Shown here piece after piece: positions 22,125 to 32,320 of a DNA stretch of 64,000 nucleotides (the stretch's first letter is position 1; each line of letters opens with the position of its first letter). The notes under the pieces are model-generated. The model was not told the DNA's origin and ran no database searches. It was given only the letters and a program-made list of their open reading frames with translations. The DNA lies in the NCBI GenBank assembly GCA_023014485.1, contig JAJOZX010000872.1, forward strand, positions 270,001 to 334,000. The letters run 5' to 3'. A program made the position numbers and the translations under genes. This DNA comes from Bathynomus jamesi. Lineage: Eukaryota > Arthropoda > Malacostraca > Isopoda > Cirolanidae.

Positions 22125-22286
22125 TAAAAAAATGGCTATTAATATATTACTGATTCCAGTATTATATACAGGGTGGCCCAAAAGTCTGTTGCCCCGACCA
22201 ATTCTAAACTTTTTCGGGGCAACAGACTTTTGGGCCACCCTGTATATAATACTTGAATCAGTAATATATTAATAGCTATTTTTTTA
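22125..22286. repeat. 162-base near-perfect palindrome containing a mini-mariner-like core
   Basis: The core (22169-22242) has termini CAGGGTGGCCCAAAAGTCTG and its exact complement, with TA outside, in the style of Tc1/mariner MITEs. The inverted symmetry does not stop at the termini: the flanks TAAAAAAATGGCTATTAATA...ATATA and the mirror TATAT...TATTAATAGCTATTTTTTTA are also complementary for over 40 bases each side. The left arm begins in the A tail of the LINE at 19555-22124. Confidence 0.85.
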
Positions 22287-22290
22287 GCGA

Positions 22291-22291
22291 T

Positions 22292-22321
<30 letters not shown>
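22291..22321. repeat. (CA)n microsatellite
   Basis: Continuous CA dinucleotides. Confidence 0.95.
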
Positions 22322-22322
<1 letters not shown>

Positions 22323-22544
22323 TTCCAAATTGATCTGAAGAGTTAAGTGCATCTGTGTCTGAAGTTACTTTTCAAACTCAGCAACAAAAAATGAAGTATC
22401 GTTTTAATCAGAAAGTTTTAATTAACTTTAATGGAATTAATTAACTGTACAATAACAGGAACGAGCAATACTTCTAAATTATTAAAAAAACATTTTCGGC
22501 ATATATATATGACAATATTGCATTGTGCTTCGTAAAATATACAA

Positions 22545-23340
22545 AAATATGCAAAGAAAGAGCAAATAAAAGCAGCATAGAAAAACTACAAAATGACACT
22601 GATACATTATTCAGATGGGCAGAAGACAACGATATGAAGTTCAACGAAGAAAAATTACCATATCATAAGTTATGGTAACAAGGTGTTACAGAATAAAGGG
22701 TATAAAACACTGCAAGAGAAACGGATAACAGCAAACCCACGAGTCAGGGATCTTGAATTAATAATGTCATCGGATGCAAAATTCAGAGAACACTAACATT
22801 AAAATCACAACAGCTAGAAAGGTAATTGGGAATTATCTGGAGCAGCTTCGGCATCAGAAAATCAAACATCATGCTAAAATTATGGAAGAGTCTAGTCCTA
22901 CCGATAATTTAGTATTGCTCAGTACTCACGAGCCCATACAGAAAACGAGACAGTTCAAACATAAAAGCCATACTTTCACGTCTAAGATAGATGAAATGAA
23001 AGTTGAAGGCTATTGGTCACGACTATAATCCCTGAAACTATTAAGTCTACTCCCATATGCATATAGAAAATACTCGCAGGATATTCCTCAAACTTCAGAA
23101 ATGTAATGGAAACACAGAGGAATGAAAGAAGAGGTAGGTTCTATACTGTCCCAGCTGTGGTGCGACAGGGTTGCCATGAAAACAGGATGGAAAATACCCT
23201 CAGAATACGACATCCAAAATTTTTAACGTGCTGTCGAAGAAAGAACTGAGGTACGCCAGCACACCAACCTGAATAATTTCAGGAAGCAACTAGACAGATT
23301 CTTCGCAGGAAACAAAGTTCTCAGAGGCTTTTCATAATGA
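22545..23340 (+). pseudogene. LINE reverse-transcriptase C-terminal remnant
   Basis: The frames read LFRWAEDNDMKFNEEK, then LGIIMSSDAKFREH, ITTARKVIGNY and, near the end, LNNFRKQLDRFFAGNKVLRG. The order (W-x-NxMKFNxxK; DLGIxxSxDxKFxxH) is that of the thumb and C-terminus of CR1-like RTs. Frames shift at about 22680, 22790 and 23030. There is no endonuclease or palm domain, so only the 3' part is present. Confidence 0.7.
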
Positions 23341-23583
23341 AAAGCTTTTGGATACTCGTTTAATTTTTGAGCACTTTTAATAAATTTGAAAATATTTAGG
23401 AAGGAGAGTACTCTTATGAAAATACCCTAAATTTACTAAAATTCTCAAAATTAAAAAAAGCAACCAACCCAGTTGGAGAACTTTATGTAAAATGACATTC
23501 AAAGAAGACGCCACGTTTTGAGTACTCAAGATGACGACCTTACATTTTATGTAAATTGTGCAATGTCCCTGACCGGCCATACG

Positions 23584-23586
<3 letters not shown>

Positions 23587-23653
<67 letters not shown>
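23587..23653. repeat. (TA)n microsatellite
   Basis: TA repeats with one phase break near 23615, running into the TA target of the following element. Confidence 0.95.
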
Positions 23654-23656
<3 letters not shown>

Positions 23657-24228
23657 GGTGTCCGAGAATTATCTGTACAATTTTTGGCTGTTATTAAAAG
23701 TCAACCATGAAGTGTAGAAATTCCAGTGTTGTCCCATTTTACAGAGAAACTCATTAAGTTTTTTCTGATAACAAGTTTTGACAAGTTTTTTTCTTTTTTG
23801 TACGCGGGTGACAGACATTGATGATTTAAAAGCAAGAATCACAGCTGCTATTGAGCGAATTGATGTGGATATGCTGCAGCGTACATGGCAACATTTGGAT
23901 TATCGATTGGATGTTTTGCGAATCACTGATGGTGCACATATCGAATGTTTGTAACAACGTTACTTTAATAAAAGAAACTTTTGAAACTACAAATTCTAAA
24001 TAATCTTGTTTAAGAATTTTACGTGTGTTATCAAGAATTTTATTAAAAGATGAAATTGTACAGATAATTTTCGGACACACTGGAATTTCTAAAAAACTTG
24101 TGAAAACTTGGTATCAGAAAAAACTTAATGAGATTCTCTGTAAAATGGGACAACACTGGAATTTCTACACTTCATGGTTGACTTTTAATAACAGCCAAAA
24201 ATTGTACAGATAATTCTCGGACACCCTG
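23654..24228 (+). mobile_element. deletion derivative of a Tc1/mariner-like element with ~130-base TIRs
   Basis: The ends CAGGGTGTCCGAGAATTATC and GATAATTCTCGGACACCCTG are perfect complements, and inverted similarity extends about 130 bases (to TTAATGAG...). TA lies on both sides, inside long TA tracts. Internally, 23812-23953 reads DIDDLKARITAAIERIDVDM then LQRTWQHLDYRLDVLRITDG ending HIECL and stop, the C-terminal tail of a Tc1/mariner-type transposase. The rest of the gene is missing. A second internal copy of the terminal sequence (GTACAGATAATTTTCGGACA) lies at 24058-24077. Confidence 0.8.
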
Positions 24229-24231
24229 TAT

Positions 24232-24240
24232 ATATATACA

Positions 24241-24316
<76 letters not shown>
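24232..24316. repeat. (TA)n microsatellite
   Basis: TA repeats with one interruption, on the right side of the element ending at 24228. Confidence 0.95.
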
Positions 24317-24319
<3 letters not shown>

Positions 24320-24805
24320 TGTCTATTTGATGACTGATGGCAAGGTCTGCTGTCGAATGGACAGCAAGCAGGGGAAATGGCTTATTATTTTCCTTTATTG
24401 CCGAATTGAGAGAAGGTTATTGAGCTCCTCGACATTCTTCGACTTTTCTCTCCGTATGGAAAAGAGGAAAATGAGAGCAGGGAGTGGAAGGGGAGACCAG
24501 TAATGGAGGGGGGCGAGGGAAATTGAGGGAAAATGAAGACAATAATAGAGAAGAATAGACTCCTTTAAAAGCGTTGTTATACACGAAGACTGAACCATGC
24601 GCAACCTGTTGGATGGAAAGTTTAGGAAATCGCTTTATACTAAGCATGCGCACCCAGTTGGTAGGGGGGGAATTTATTTTTAGTACAGATACCCAATTTT
24701 AAAGGGGTTTGGCGGGTACAGATCGGATTATTTACAGATTTTGAAATTTGTAAGCTGAATCATACGAATTTATTTTAAAGGTATTAAAATTCATGATTTT
24801 ATTAA
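24320..24805. other. no recognisable feature
   Basis: Purine-rich section (24450-24560, GGGGAGACC and GGAGGGGGGCGAGGG words). No coding or RNA signature that I can support. Confidence 0.45.
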
Positions 24806-24807
24806 GT

Positions 24808-25218
24808 AGTTTCTGTCATGACTTAACTAAGGCGTAACAATTTAAACGCTTTTATATTAAATTAGGGTAATTTACCTTTCGAAAGTAGAGAAAAGTTAAA
24901 ATTTTGGCCAGTCGGGTCCTCCGAAATTAAAGTAATAATAATAATTATAATAATTACGCTTCTTTGTTTAAAAAAAAGACTTTTTCATTACTTGCGACAT
25001 ACCTCCTTTAGCGTACCGCGTACTTTATATATTAAAAGTTCGATCTGTTACAAAAGTCGGGACACATTGTAATTATTATAATTATTATTATTACTTTAAT
25101 TTCGGAGGACCCGACTGGCCAAAATTTTAACTTTTCTCTACTTTCGAAAGGTAAATTACCCTAATTTAATATAAAAGCGTTTAAATTGTTACGCCTTAGT
25201 TAAATCATGACAGAAACT
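24808..25218. repeat. long inverted repeat, ~155-base nearly identical arms
   Basis: Arms 24808-24966 and about 25067-25218 are almost perfect complements (for example TTTACCTTTCGAAAGTAGAG / CTCTACTTTCGAAAGGTAAA and GGGTCCTCCGAAATTAAAGT / complement). The spacer is about 100 bases. The outer limit is AGTTTCTGTCATGA / TCATGACAGAAACT. The high arm identity suggests a recent origin or gene conversion. No transposase. Confidence 0.8.
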
Positions 25219-25295
25219 TTTGTAACCGATGATACATTCAGTCCTATTTTTAGTTTCATTTTCAATTAAACATAGGAACAGTCTTTGAGTAATTA

Positions 25296-25327
25296 GTCAG
25301 GAGGGTCAGAACCTGGCACAACGCTCA
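25296..25327 (-). mobile_element. tRNA-derived SINE (family T), split copy, 3' piece
   Basis: GTCAGGAGGGTCAGAACCTG and GCACAACGCTCA are the complement of the family-T tail (TGAGCGCTGTGCCAG...CCTCCTGAC). The SINE continues at 28094 after a LINE insertion. The last ten bases (ACAACGCTCA, 25318-25327) are repeated at 28084-28093 as the target duplication. Confidence 0.7.
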
Positions 25328-28083
25328 CTAATGTCATCTTAGGAGGAGACTTCAACGCCAAAGACACTAGTTGGTACCTGCACAACCAAAGCAACACCAA
25401 AGGCGCCAACATAGCCACACAACTAAACAGCCTCTTCATTCTTAACAATACAGAAGAACATACACACATACCACATCAAGCAGGATACTCAAACTCCTCC
25501 CCAGACATAACGTTCTGTTCCCCCTCACTAGCAACACATACACAATGGAGAACAGAAAAACAACTGTCATCAGACCACCTGCCCATCATCATTACAACAC
25601 ATTCTACACTCTGCCTCAACAGCCTTAGGCACACTTACAGAAATTACAAGAAAGCTGATTGGGAACAGTTCAAAATACAGACTGAGGAACAATTCACAAC
25701 ATTAAACAACACACCCATCATAAACATCAATACAACACTCAAGACATTTAATCAGATCATCAATAATGCAAACAAATACATACCAAAGGGCAACATTAGG
25801 AAATACAACCCAAATTACACTAGAGAAATAGCCCACCTCATAAAGCAACGTAACAACCTCAAATATAACACACAAACCACACACACAGAAGCCATAAAAC
25901 AGCAGATACAACAGCTCAACACAGAAATAAACAACAAACTCAAAGAAAAACAAACAGAAACATTCAGGGAATTCATAACAACATTAAACCACTCCACAGA
26001 TACATCCAGGCTATACAAGACAATAAACGGCATTACCCACTCTAACAGCGGCATTCACACCTCACACGCGGCTATCTGTCGCAGCCAAAATAATATCCCA
26101 ACATACACACAACAAGCTAACATTCTAGTTAATCACTACGCAAAGATAAGTCACTTAAACAGAGACAACAACCAGAAACATGCAGACAGACAAACAGCCA
26201 GACACAAGAAAACCTACAGACTCGACACAACCATTACACCCTTCAATACAGACCAGACCACCAAGATCATCAAAAACATTAAGAATTCGAAAGCTACTGG
26301 ATCAGACAACATATCTAACATACACCTTAAACACTTGGGCCCACAAGGAATACTAGCTCTCACAAATATCAGCACATATTCATACCAACACTGTATTATT
26401 CCTGACATATGGAAACAAGGTAAAATTATTACACTACTCAAACCAAACAAAAATCCAACAGAACCAGCTTCCTATAGACCCATTACTTTATTATGCACAC
26501 CTTCCAAAGTAACAGAAAGACTAATCTTACAAATCACCAACCCACACATTCCACTATCGCCTACTCAACATGGATTCAGACCTCACCACTCAACCACGAC
26601 ATTACTCACTAACCTCACGCAGCACATCATGGATGGCATCAACTCCAGACGACCAGCTCAACGTACACTATTAGCAACAATAGACATTAGTAAAGCATTT
26701 GACGCTATCCCACGCTTCCCTCTCATAAACAAAATACTCAACACAAACCTACACAATAACACCAAAAGGTGGCTGAGCAACTATCTTTCAGGAAGATACT
26801 CACATGTCACATTTAATGGCGTCATCCAAAAACAAGCTTTTTCCGAACGGGGTCCCTCAAGGCTCTGTTCTCTCACCAACACTCTTCAACTTATACATGC
26901 ATGACATTCCAACACCCATAGATAACAAGCTTACAGCATCATCATATGCAGATGACATCACTCTAACATCCACCCACAACAACATTGACACCGCTACAAA
27001 TAACCTACAAACATACATAAACAGTATACAAGACGGGCTCACACACAATAGACTCAAAGTAGCGCCCACAAAATCAACCATCACCTTGCTTACAAGCAAC
27101 ACAAAAGAATACCAGCTAATTCCACAGCTTACACTAAACAACATCAACATTCCACACACTCACAGGACCAAAATACTTGGGGTCACATACAACACATCAT
27201 TATCTTTTGCAAACCACATTCAGGATATTAAAAACAAATGTACGTCAAGACTTAACAGGCTTAGGGTACTAACAGGCACAAACTTTGGACACCAGCAGGA
27301 AACAACATCACTCATATACAAACAATATATTCGCTCAGTTATGGACTATGCTAGCCCATGCTGGGCACCCATTATCTCAAACACACACACAAACACCTTA
27401 CAGACAATACAAAACAACGCACTTCGTATCATTACAGGATGCACTCAAACAACACCAATAGAACACCTGCACACAGAAACAAAAATACTGAAAGTTAGGG
27501 AACATTTAGACATGAGGGGAACACAATTCATGGCAGCAGCGACAACTAACCCACAACACCCTTGCCACTACATGTACAATCACGCACCGACACCTCGCAC
27601 CATTAAGGTAACACCAGAGAGACATTATAACCAAATACTCCATTCCATACCACGCTCCACAGACATCACACAGTACAGAAAACACATACATACACACACC
27701 TAACCCACAAAGTACTGACACGACTCGGTCCGAATGCGGTCCTAGGTGCGAAGCCGCCACCCATTAACAGGTCAGAGATCAGCCTGAGCAGATCGGATCG
27801 AGTTAACTTAGCACGATTCCGATGTGGACATCACCCCAACTTACTAACATATAAATACAGACTAGACAACTCCATAGACGACACCTGCCACCTGTGCCAC
27901 GACACACCACAAACAATTGAACACATTATGACAGACTGTACCGCTCTAGCACAACAACGAACACAACACAACATCACTAGTGCGCTGAACCTCTGGTCCA
28001 CTCTGAAGAGGGCGATCGGTTACCTGCGTGCCGCCGGCTTGCTCGATCAGGGTGGGCTGATCGGCTAAACAACAACAACAACA
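25328..28083 (+). mobile_element. I/Nimb-like non-LTR retrotransposon with target duplication
   Basis: A 5'-truncated LINE of 2.76 kb flanked by a perfect 10-bp duplication ACAACGCTCA (25318-25327; 28084-28093). The 3' tail after the stop codon is an AAC trinucleotide repeat. It carries endonuclease end, RT and a C-terminal zinc knuckle (see 25336-28068). The C-terminal CCHC and trinucleotide tail are typical of the I/jockey superfamily; assignment to Nimb is a guess. Confidence 0.85.
25336..28068 (+). pseudogene. LINE ORF2 (endonuclease C-term, RT, zinc knuckle) with two frameshifts
   Basis: ORF2 of non-LTR retrotransposons makes DNA nicking and cDNA synthesis. Reading from 25336: ILGGDFNAKDTSWY and SSPDITFCSPS...LSSDHLPIIIT are endonuclease blocks. 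RT follows: KNSKATGSDNISNIHLKHLG, WKQGKIITLLKPNKNPTEPA SYRPITLL, QHGFRPHHSTTTLLTNL, TIDISKAFDAIP, GVPQGSVLSPTLFNLYMHDI, SSYADDITL, TKILGVTYN and DYASPCWAP. The end reads CGHHPNLLTYKYRL and CHLCHDTPQTIEHIMTDC, a CX2CX8HX4C knuckle. One frame stays open from 25336 to about 26840; the reading shifts once at the VPQGS block and once near 27700. The YADD active site is present. This is the least decayed LINE in the window. Confidence 0.88.
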
Positions 28084-28093
28084 ACAACGCTCA

Positions 28094-28160
28094 GGTCACA
28101 CTCATGCGGACCAGTGCGTTAACTCGTGGAGTTTTGTTACCAGCACCATCGGGAATCTAC
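28094..28160 (-). mobile_element. tRNA-derived SINE (family T), split copy, 5' piece
   Basis: Continuation of the SINE interrupted by the LINE at 25328-28083, as judged from the shared junction and from the copy at 57962-58124 (CTCAGGAATGCGGAAC there; CTCAGGTCACACTCATGCGG here). It abuts a second family-T copy in the opposite orientation. Confidence 0.5.
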
Positions 28161-28162
28161 GC

Positions 28163-28340
28163 TAGCGTCCATAGCTGAATGGGTAACACCGTTTTCCTAT
28201 AAACGAAAAGACACTGAGATCGGAGGTGGAGGTTCAAACTCCAATGATGCTGATAATACAGTAGTTGGTGTAGTGGGGTGCTTTATATGGTCTGAGCGCT
28301 GTGCCAGTTTATGGCCCTCCTGACTGACTATTTATCCGTG
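28163..28340 (+). mobile_element. tRNA-derived SINE (family T), copy 2
   Basis: Head GCGTCCATAGCTGAATGGGT and B box GGTTCAAACTCC, followed by the family tail GGTCTGAGCGCTGTGCCAGT and CCTCCTGACTGACTATTTAT. The A and B boxes suggest an RNA polymerase III origin. A fragment CACTGAGCTACGGTTGCCGG at 28394-28413 may be the head of a further inverted copy. Confidence 0.65.
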
Positions 28341-28419
28341 ATTGAGCCCCCAACTCAAGTGTATTCATTTTGTTCATAAGGAAACTGTCACTCACTGAGC
28401 TACGGTTGCCGGCAGTTCT

Positions 28420-29250
28420 TAAAGTGAGAATAACTTAGTTTGGAAGAGCTTTTGATACCTATTATATAAAAGGATAATTATTATGCCTTAATTTAAGGAA
28501 ACTCGCCTTTATATACGACTTAACTTAGTATGGCTGTTAAGCAATATGCATATTCATAAAATGCATATGTATAAAATTAAACTATTTAAAATACAGCTAT
28601 CGGCTGTACTTCCGCGAGTGCCAACAACGCTCGTGATTAAGTTAATAGAGGGCTAATTATGCCATGATATGTCTCTTTGATATGTCTCTAGTAAGGCATA
28701 AGAAATATTATCAATGATGTGGCTGAAAGCCAGAATATAACTTTTAACGCTTAGACTCACTGAGATATTATAAATGTAATTTAGATTCTACAATTAATTC
28801 TATTTTTCCATTGAAAACTATAATATATAATTTTAACAGATGTAATTAGGAAGTGGAATATAAAGAATTTAAAATGCTTTCTTCAGCTAATAATAAACGA
28901 GACTTTTTAATCCTAGAATCAATGAATTATAAGGAAAAAGAAACCAAACTTGAATACTGCTAAAACTCGTATTCCTTTAGAAAAATAAACAAACTAAATA
29001 TCAGAAAGTAATGTTTTCTTAACTTTTAAAGCTTCACTATTTTATATAATTTTTTTATCTGTTTCTAATACGAATTATAACTCAATTTATAAAATGATTT
29101 TCGTCTTGAATGGTTCAAGGTTCGGAACGTTAACTCGTAAATACGGTAAATATTTTCAGATGAAATAATGGAAGCTTCATGGATCATGTTTTTATTTAAA
29201 ATTAAAATTAAAGTTCATTAGAAACGACCCGATTAACAGTGTGACGGTAG
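28420..29250. other. no recognisable feature
   Basis: AT-rich. No coding signature, box pair or inverted terminus identified. Confidence 0.5.
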
Positions 29251-29254
29251 TTGC

Positions 29255-30125
29255 TCACACGTAGGTTAGACTCGTGGCCCTGCCTCTGGAGGTAGCTTGG
29301 TGAAAGGGAGCATTGCTTTCTTGATCCTTCCATCTCGTATAACCAGACACACCCAGCTCATCTGGGAATGTTCTTAGTCAGGAGTCTAGTCTTCTTTTGA
29401 AGACGTCCACATGAACACCAGTTGTATTTCTTTTTAACTTTTTTAACTGGTTAAATAGTTTTAGTCCCCTTCCGACAAAGCTATGTTCCTTCAGCAGTGA
29501 GGATGTTCTTTGTCTAGCCGTTAGTTTGAAAATACTACACATTCTGTATTTCCTTTTTTCCAATGTTGTTTGGATGGTTATAGGGTTCAGTCTTAGATAG
29601 ATAATAGTTATTCTATTATTTTCCAGGCGTATATTATGGTGTACCACTCTCCTCTTTCCAGTGATTAAATGCACGTAGTCTTTCCCAGTAATTCAGATCT
29701 TTGCAGCCATTGGTCTTGGTTGTGAAATTTCTTCGACTTTCTTCTATCTGATTATTTTGTCTGTTTTTATTTTTTATATGGGGACGTTAAGACTGAGCAA
29801 TATTCCAGTTTTGATATGATCACTGTTCTCAGCGAGAGAAACGTCATATTCTCGTCCCTTCTTTTAAAGGTTCTCATTATCTCCCCCGCTATTACTTTTG
29901 CTTTGTTTATCGCTATCTTCTTTTATGTCTCAAATTTCGCATCGTCGGTCATTAGAACTCCAAAATAGTTTGGTCTTGAATTTCTCTTAATTTCCTGTCC
30001 ATATGGACAGCTTTTATTGTCTCATTTCTTCCATATCTTAAGAGCTGAAAATTTTTCGGTGTTAAATTTTGTTGTTTTCTGATCAATTCTATAGTTTATG
30101 TTCGTTTGTAAGGATTTTATATTAA
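29255..30125 (-). pseudogene. LINE RT C-terminal remnant (CR1-like)
   Basis: Minus-strand frames read MTFLSLRTVIISKLEYCSVL (29800s), then NYWERL near 29690, ENNRITIIYLRLNPITIQTT, FKLTARQRTSSLLKEHSFVG, RGLKLFNQLKKLKRNTTGVH and VDVFKRRLDS. The RGxKLFNxLPxxxRNxxG-VDxFKRRLDxxL block is the usual C-terminus of several invertebrate CR1-like LINEs, followed by FPDELGVSGYTR. Frameshifts and stops interrupt it. 5'-truncated. Confidence 0.7.
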
Positions 30126-30200
30126 CATAGTTTACAATTTTCCAGCTAATTTTATATCATCATAGTTTACAATTTTCCAGCTAATTTTATATCATCATAG
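30126..30200. repeat. two-copy 35-base tandem repeat
   Basis: CATAGTTTACAATTTTCCAG and the following 15 bases occur twice in direct tandem, essentially identical. Confidence 0.8.
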
Positions 30201-30261
30201 GATGTTATTGTACTACTGTACACACACACAAAAAATTTTTTTTTTGTATATATACAGTATA

Positions 30262-30445
30262 TATATAGGATGAATTTCACACTTAAACACGTGAAATGAA
30301 TGAATGATACAAATCCACGACGAAAAAAAAAATTATTCCAAGGCCTTTCGTGTATTCAGCAATACACCTTGCCAGGGAATGACGAGATGTATTGCTGAAT
30401 ATACGAAAGGCCTTGGAATAATTTTTATTTTTCCTTGTTGGTTTG

Positions 30446-30455
<10 letters not shown>
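30262..30455. repeat. fold-back with hammerhead-like core, copy A
   Basis: A leader with TTTCAC...CACGTGAAA (30274-30297) is followed by a palindrome of about 140 bases (30308-30450; arms AATTATTCCAAGGCCTTTCG / CGAAAGGCCTTGGAATAATT). On the plus strand TGACGAG (30380-30386), a TGTATT...AATATA stem and CGAAAGG (30404-30410) follow the hammerhead order G-A-N-G-A, stem II, GAAA. The sister at 39036-39236 preserves the core better. A (TA)n tract follows. Confidence 0.65.
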
Positions 30456-30482
<27 letters not shown>

Positions 30483-30599
30483 CACACACTCGTATGTGCG
30501 TGTGATGCGAAGTTTTTTGGATGGATCTTTTTTAAGGGGAGGGGAAACCATCAACAGCTCAAAAACCTTTTTTCTTACGTTGTTCGAAAGTAACTTAAT

Positions 30600-31040
30600 T
30601 AAAATATAACCGTAAAAGTGATCAAATAATGCTGAAACCTTCTTTCGCAAAAAATTAGAATCCTATTCAGTCTTGTCGTCGAATATTAAGGGTAATTTAT
30701 TATAATTAATTTTTAATATACATTATGAAGACCTCTAAAACTATACTCAGATGCGATTTAATTAAATTCCTTATAAAATATTAACCTCAAAGGGATCAAA
30801 TAATGCAGAAAACCAACTTTGTCTTTATCCTACGACCATATTAACTCGAGTTGATGATAATTGAGAGCAATTTATTTGGTTAATTTAAGACATTAATTAC
30901 ATATCAATAAATTACATGTCAATAAATAGTTTAGGACTGTATCATGGTAGGGTTGAAATGTTCAATATAGCAGACTTACTCTTCCTCATTCCTCCAAATA
31001 CTATTAAAAATGTACGAGGAAGTTGAAAATATTAGATATC
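30600..31040. other. no recognisable feature
   Basis: AT-rich sequence without coding signature or repeat structure that I can identify. Confidence 0.5.
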
Positions 31041-31048
31041 CTTTAACC

Positions 31049-31240
31049 CAGTGGTTCTTAACCTTTTTACTACCATGCCCCCTCTAGGAATTGGTCCTTC
31101 CCTCCACGCCCCCCTTCAATCAAAATAACATTCTCAATAACTTCTCAATATTAGCCCATGCTCTCGTTAAGAGAATAACAAATACAATTAGAGAAATTCC
31201 TGTTTCTAGGGGGGCGCGCCCCCCCGGTTAAGAACCACTG
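31049..31240. mobile_element. 192-base hAT MITE
   Basis: Ends CAGTGGTTCTTAACC and GGTTAAGAACCACTG; perfect 8-bp duplication CTTTAACC (31041-31048, 31241-31248). No gene. The terminal sequence is typical of hAT non-autonomous elements. Confidence 0.92.
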
Positions 31241-31246
31241 CTTTAA

Positions 31247-31335
31247 CCCTTTAAGCCCTGAATTTTTTTGTAGGGTTAAGTTATGAATGCGTGTATTTGA
31301 AACGTTAGCAATTTGTACCTTTCGCCCTTAAAGGG
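31247..31335. mobile_element. piggyBac-like miniature element (TTAA target)
   Basis: CCCTTTAAGCCCTG on the left and CGCCCTTAAAGGG on the right are inverted, with TTAA on both sides (31243-31246, 31336-31339). The left TTAA lies inside the hAT duplication. Compare the larger TTAA-flanked MITE at 38505-38788. Confidence 0.6.
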
Positions 31336-31341
31336 TTAAGG

Positions 31342-31410
31342 CAGGGGTCACCAATAGGTGGACCGCGGTCCGGTTCCAGACCGACGGAAGTAAACCCATA
31401 CTCTGATTTT
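31342..31410. mobile_element. probable single end of another hAT element
   Basis: CAGGGGTCACCAATAGGTGG and ACCGCGGTCCGG resemble the common hAT left end CAGGGGTC-CCAA. No matching right end was found. Confidence 0.35.
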
Positions 31411-31514
31411 GTGGATAGCGGACCTTGGTAGCCATAGAAACTGTTACAGCGTTTGCGCCAAAATGTGTTCGTTTTCCATTGTTTCGTCTGTACCAAGCCG
31501 TACTGCGAGTTCTA

Positions 31515-31550
31515 CCAACCCAACCCAACCCAACCCAACCCAACCCAACC
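31515..31550. repeat. (AACCC)n pentanucleotide microsatellite
   Basis: Seven uninterrupted AACCC units, unlike the TTAGG motif. Confidence 0.95.
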
Positions 31551-31559
31551 TTTATTAAT

Positions 31560-32320
31560 ATATTAGTAAAAAGATATCTTCTTCATTTGGCCCAAATAAA
31601 ACTATATAAAACGCGCACATTTTGGCTAATACAAAACATTTCGGTGCAAACACTGTAGCCTGGCGACATCTGCTCTAGGGCGTAGGCTTAATTAATATTA
31701 ATTAATATAAAATCGTTTATAATTTTTACATGGATGTTGAAGTTTTCTTTGTTTTTATAACATTTAACAGTATTTCTGTTGGGTACTTGCTTATCTATAT
31801 TTTTAATTTGAAATATAAAAGCTGGAAAAAGTTATTAGGCCTAAATACTGTAGCCTGTAGGTCTACGTCAAAACAAAAGAAAATCTATTTTTACGTATTT
31901 GAACAGTATATACATAATATTTGTTGTTAGAACACACAAAAATAGTTTATTAAAACTACGTATATATTTTTAATTTTATATATATCAGTAAGGCGTCCGT
32001 TGCATTTTATAGTGGATGTAAAAAATTTCAGGACCACTTAACCTAATTATGTTTGGTGCTTTTTTAAAATAGGAAAGTATTTCAGAATATTTTCCTCTAT
32101 ATTTGGACACAATGCAATCTGTATCGCTTTACATTTAGTACTTTAGGACTACTTTAATTAATATTTTGTTTTTGTCTAATTGTACTATTGGTACCTAAAT
32201 TACTGTCGTTCAAAAAAGTTGCGTGTTTTAAAACTGCACGTTTCTTACGACAAGGAACATGGAGTTTTACGAGTTCTTTTTGAATTGATTCTACAGTTTC
32301 GGAAAAAAAGTTCCCTTAGA
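31560..32320. other. no recognisable feature
   Basis: AT-rich. No coding similarity or element end that I can support. Confidence 0.45.

Noticed and set aside
22291..22321. CRISPR-like or structured array
   Set aside because: Simple (CA)n; the window is eukaryotic and no spaced repeats were seen.
25702..26450. Minus-strand open frames opposite the I/Nimb-like LINE
   Set aside because: They are shadows of the A/C-rich plus-strand ORF2, which has clear endonuclease and RT motifs.
31515..31550. Telomere repeat
   Set aside because: The unit is AACCC, not the arthropod TTAGG complement AACCT, and there are only seven units.
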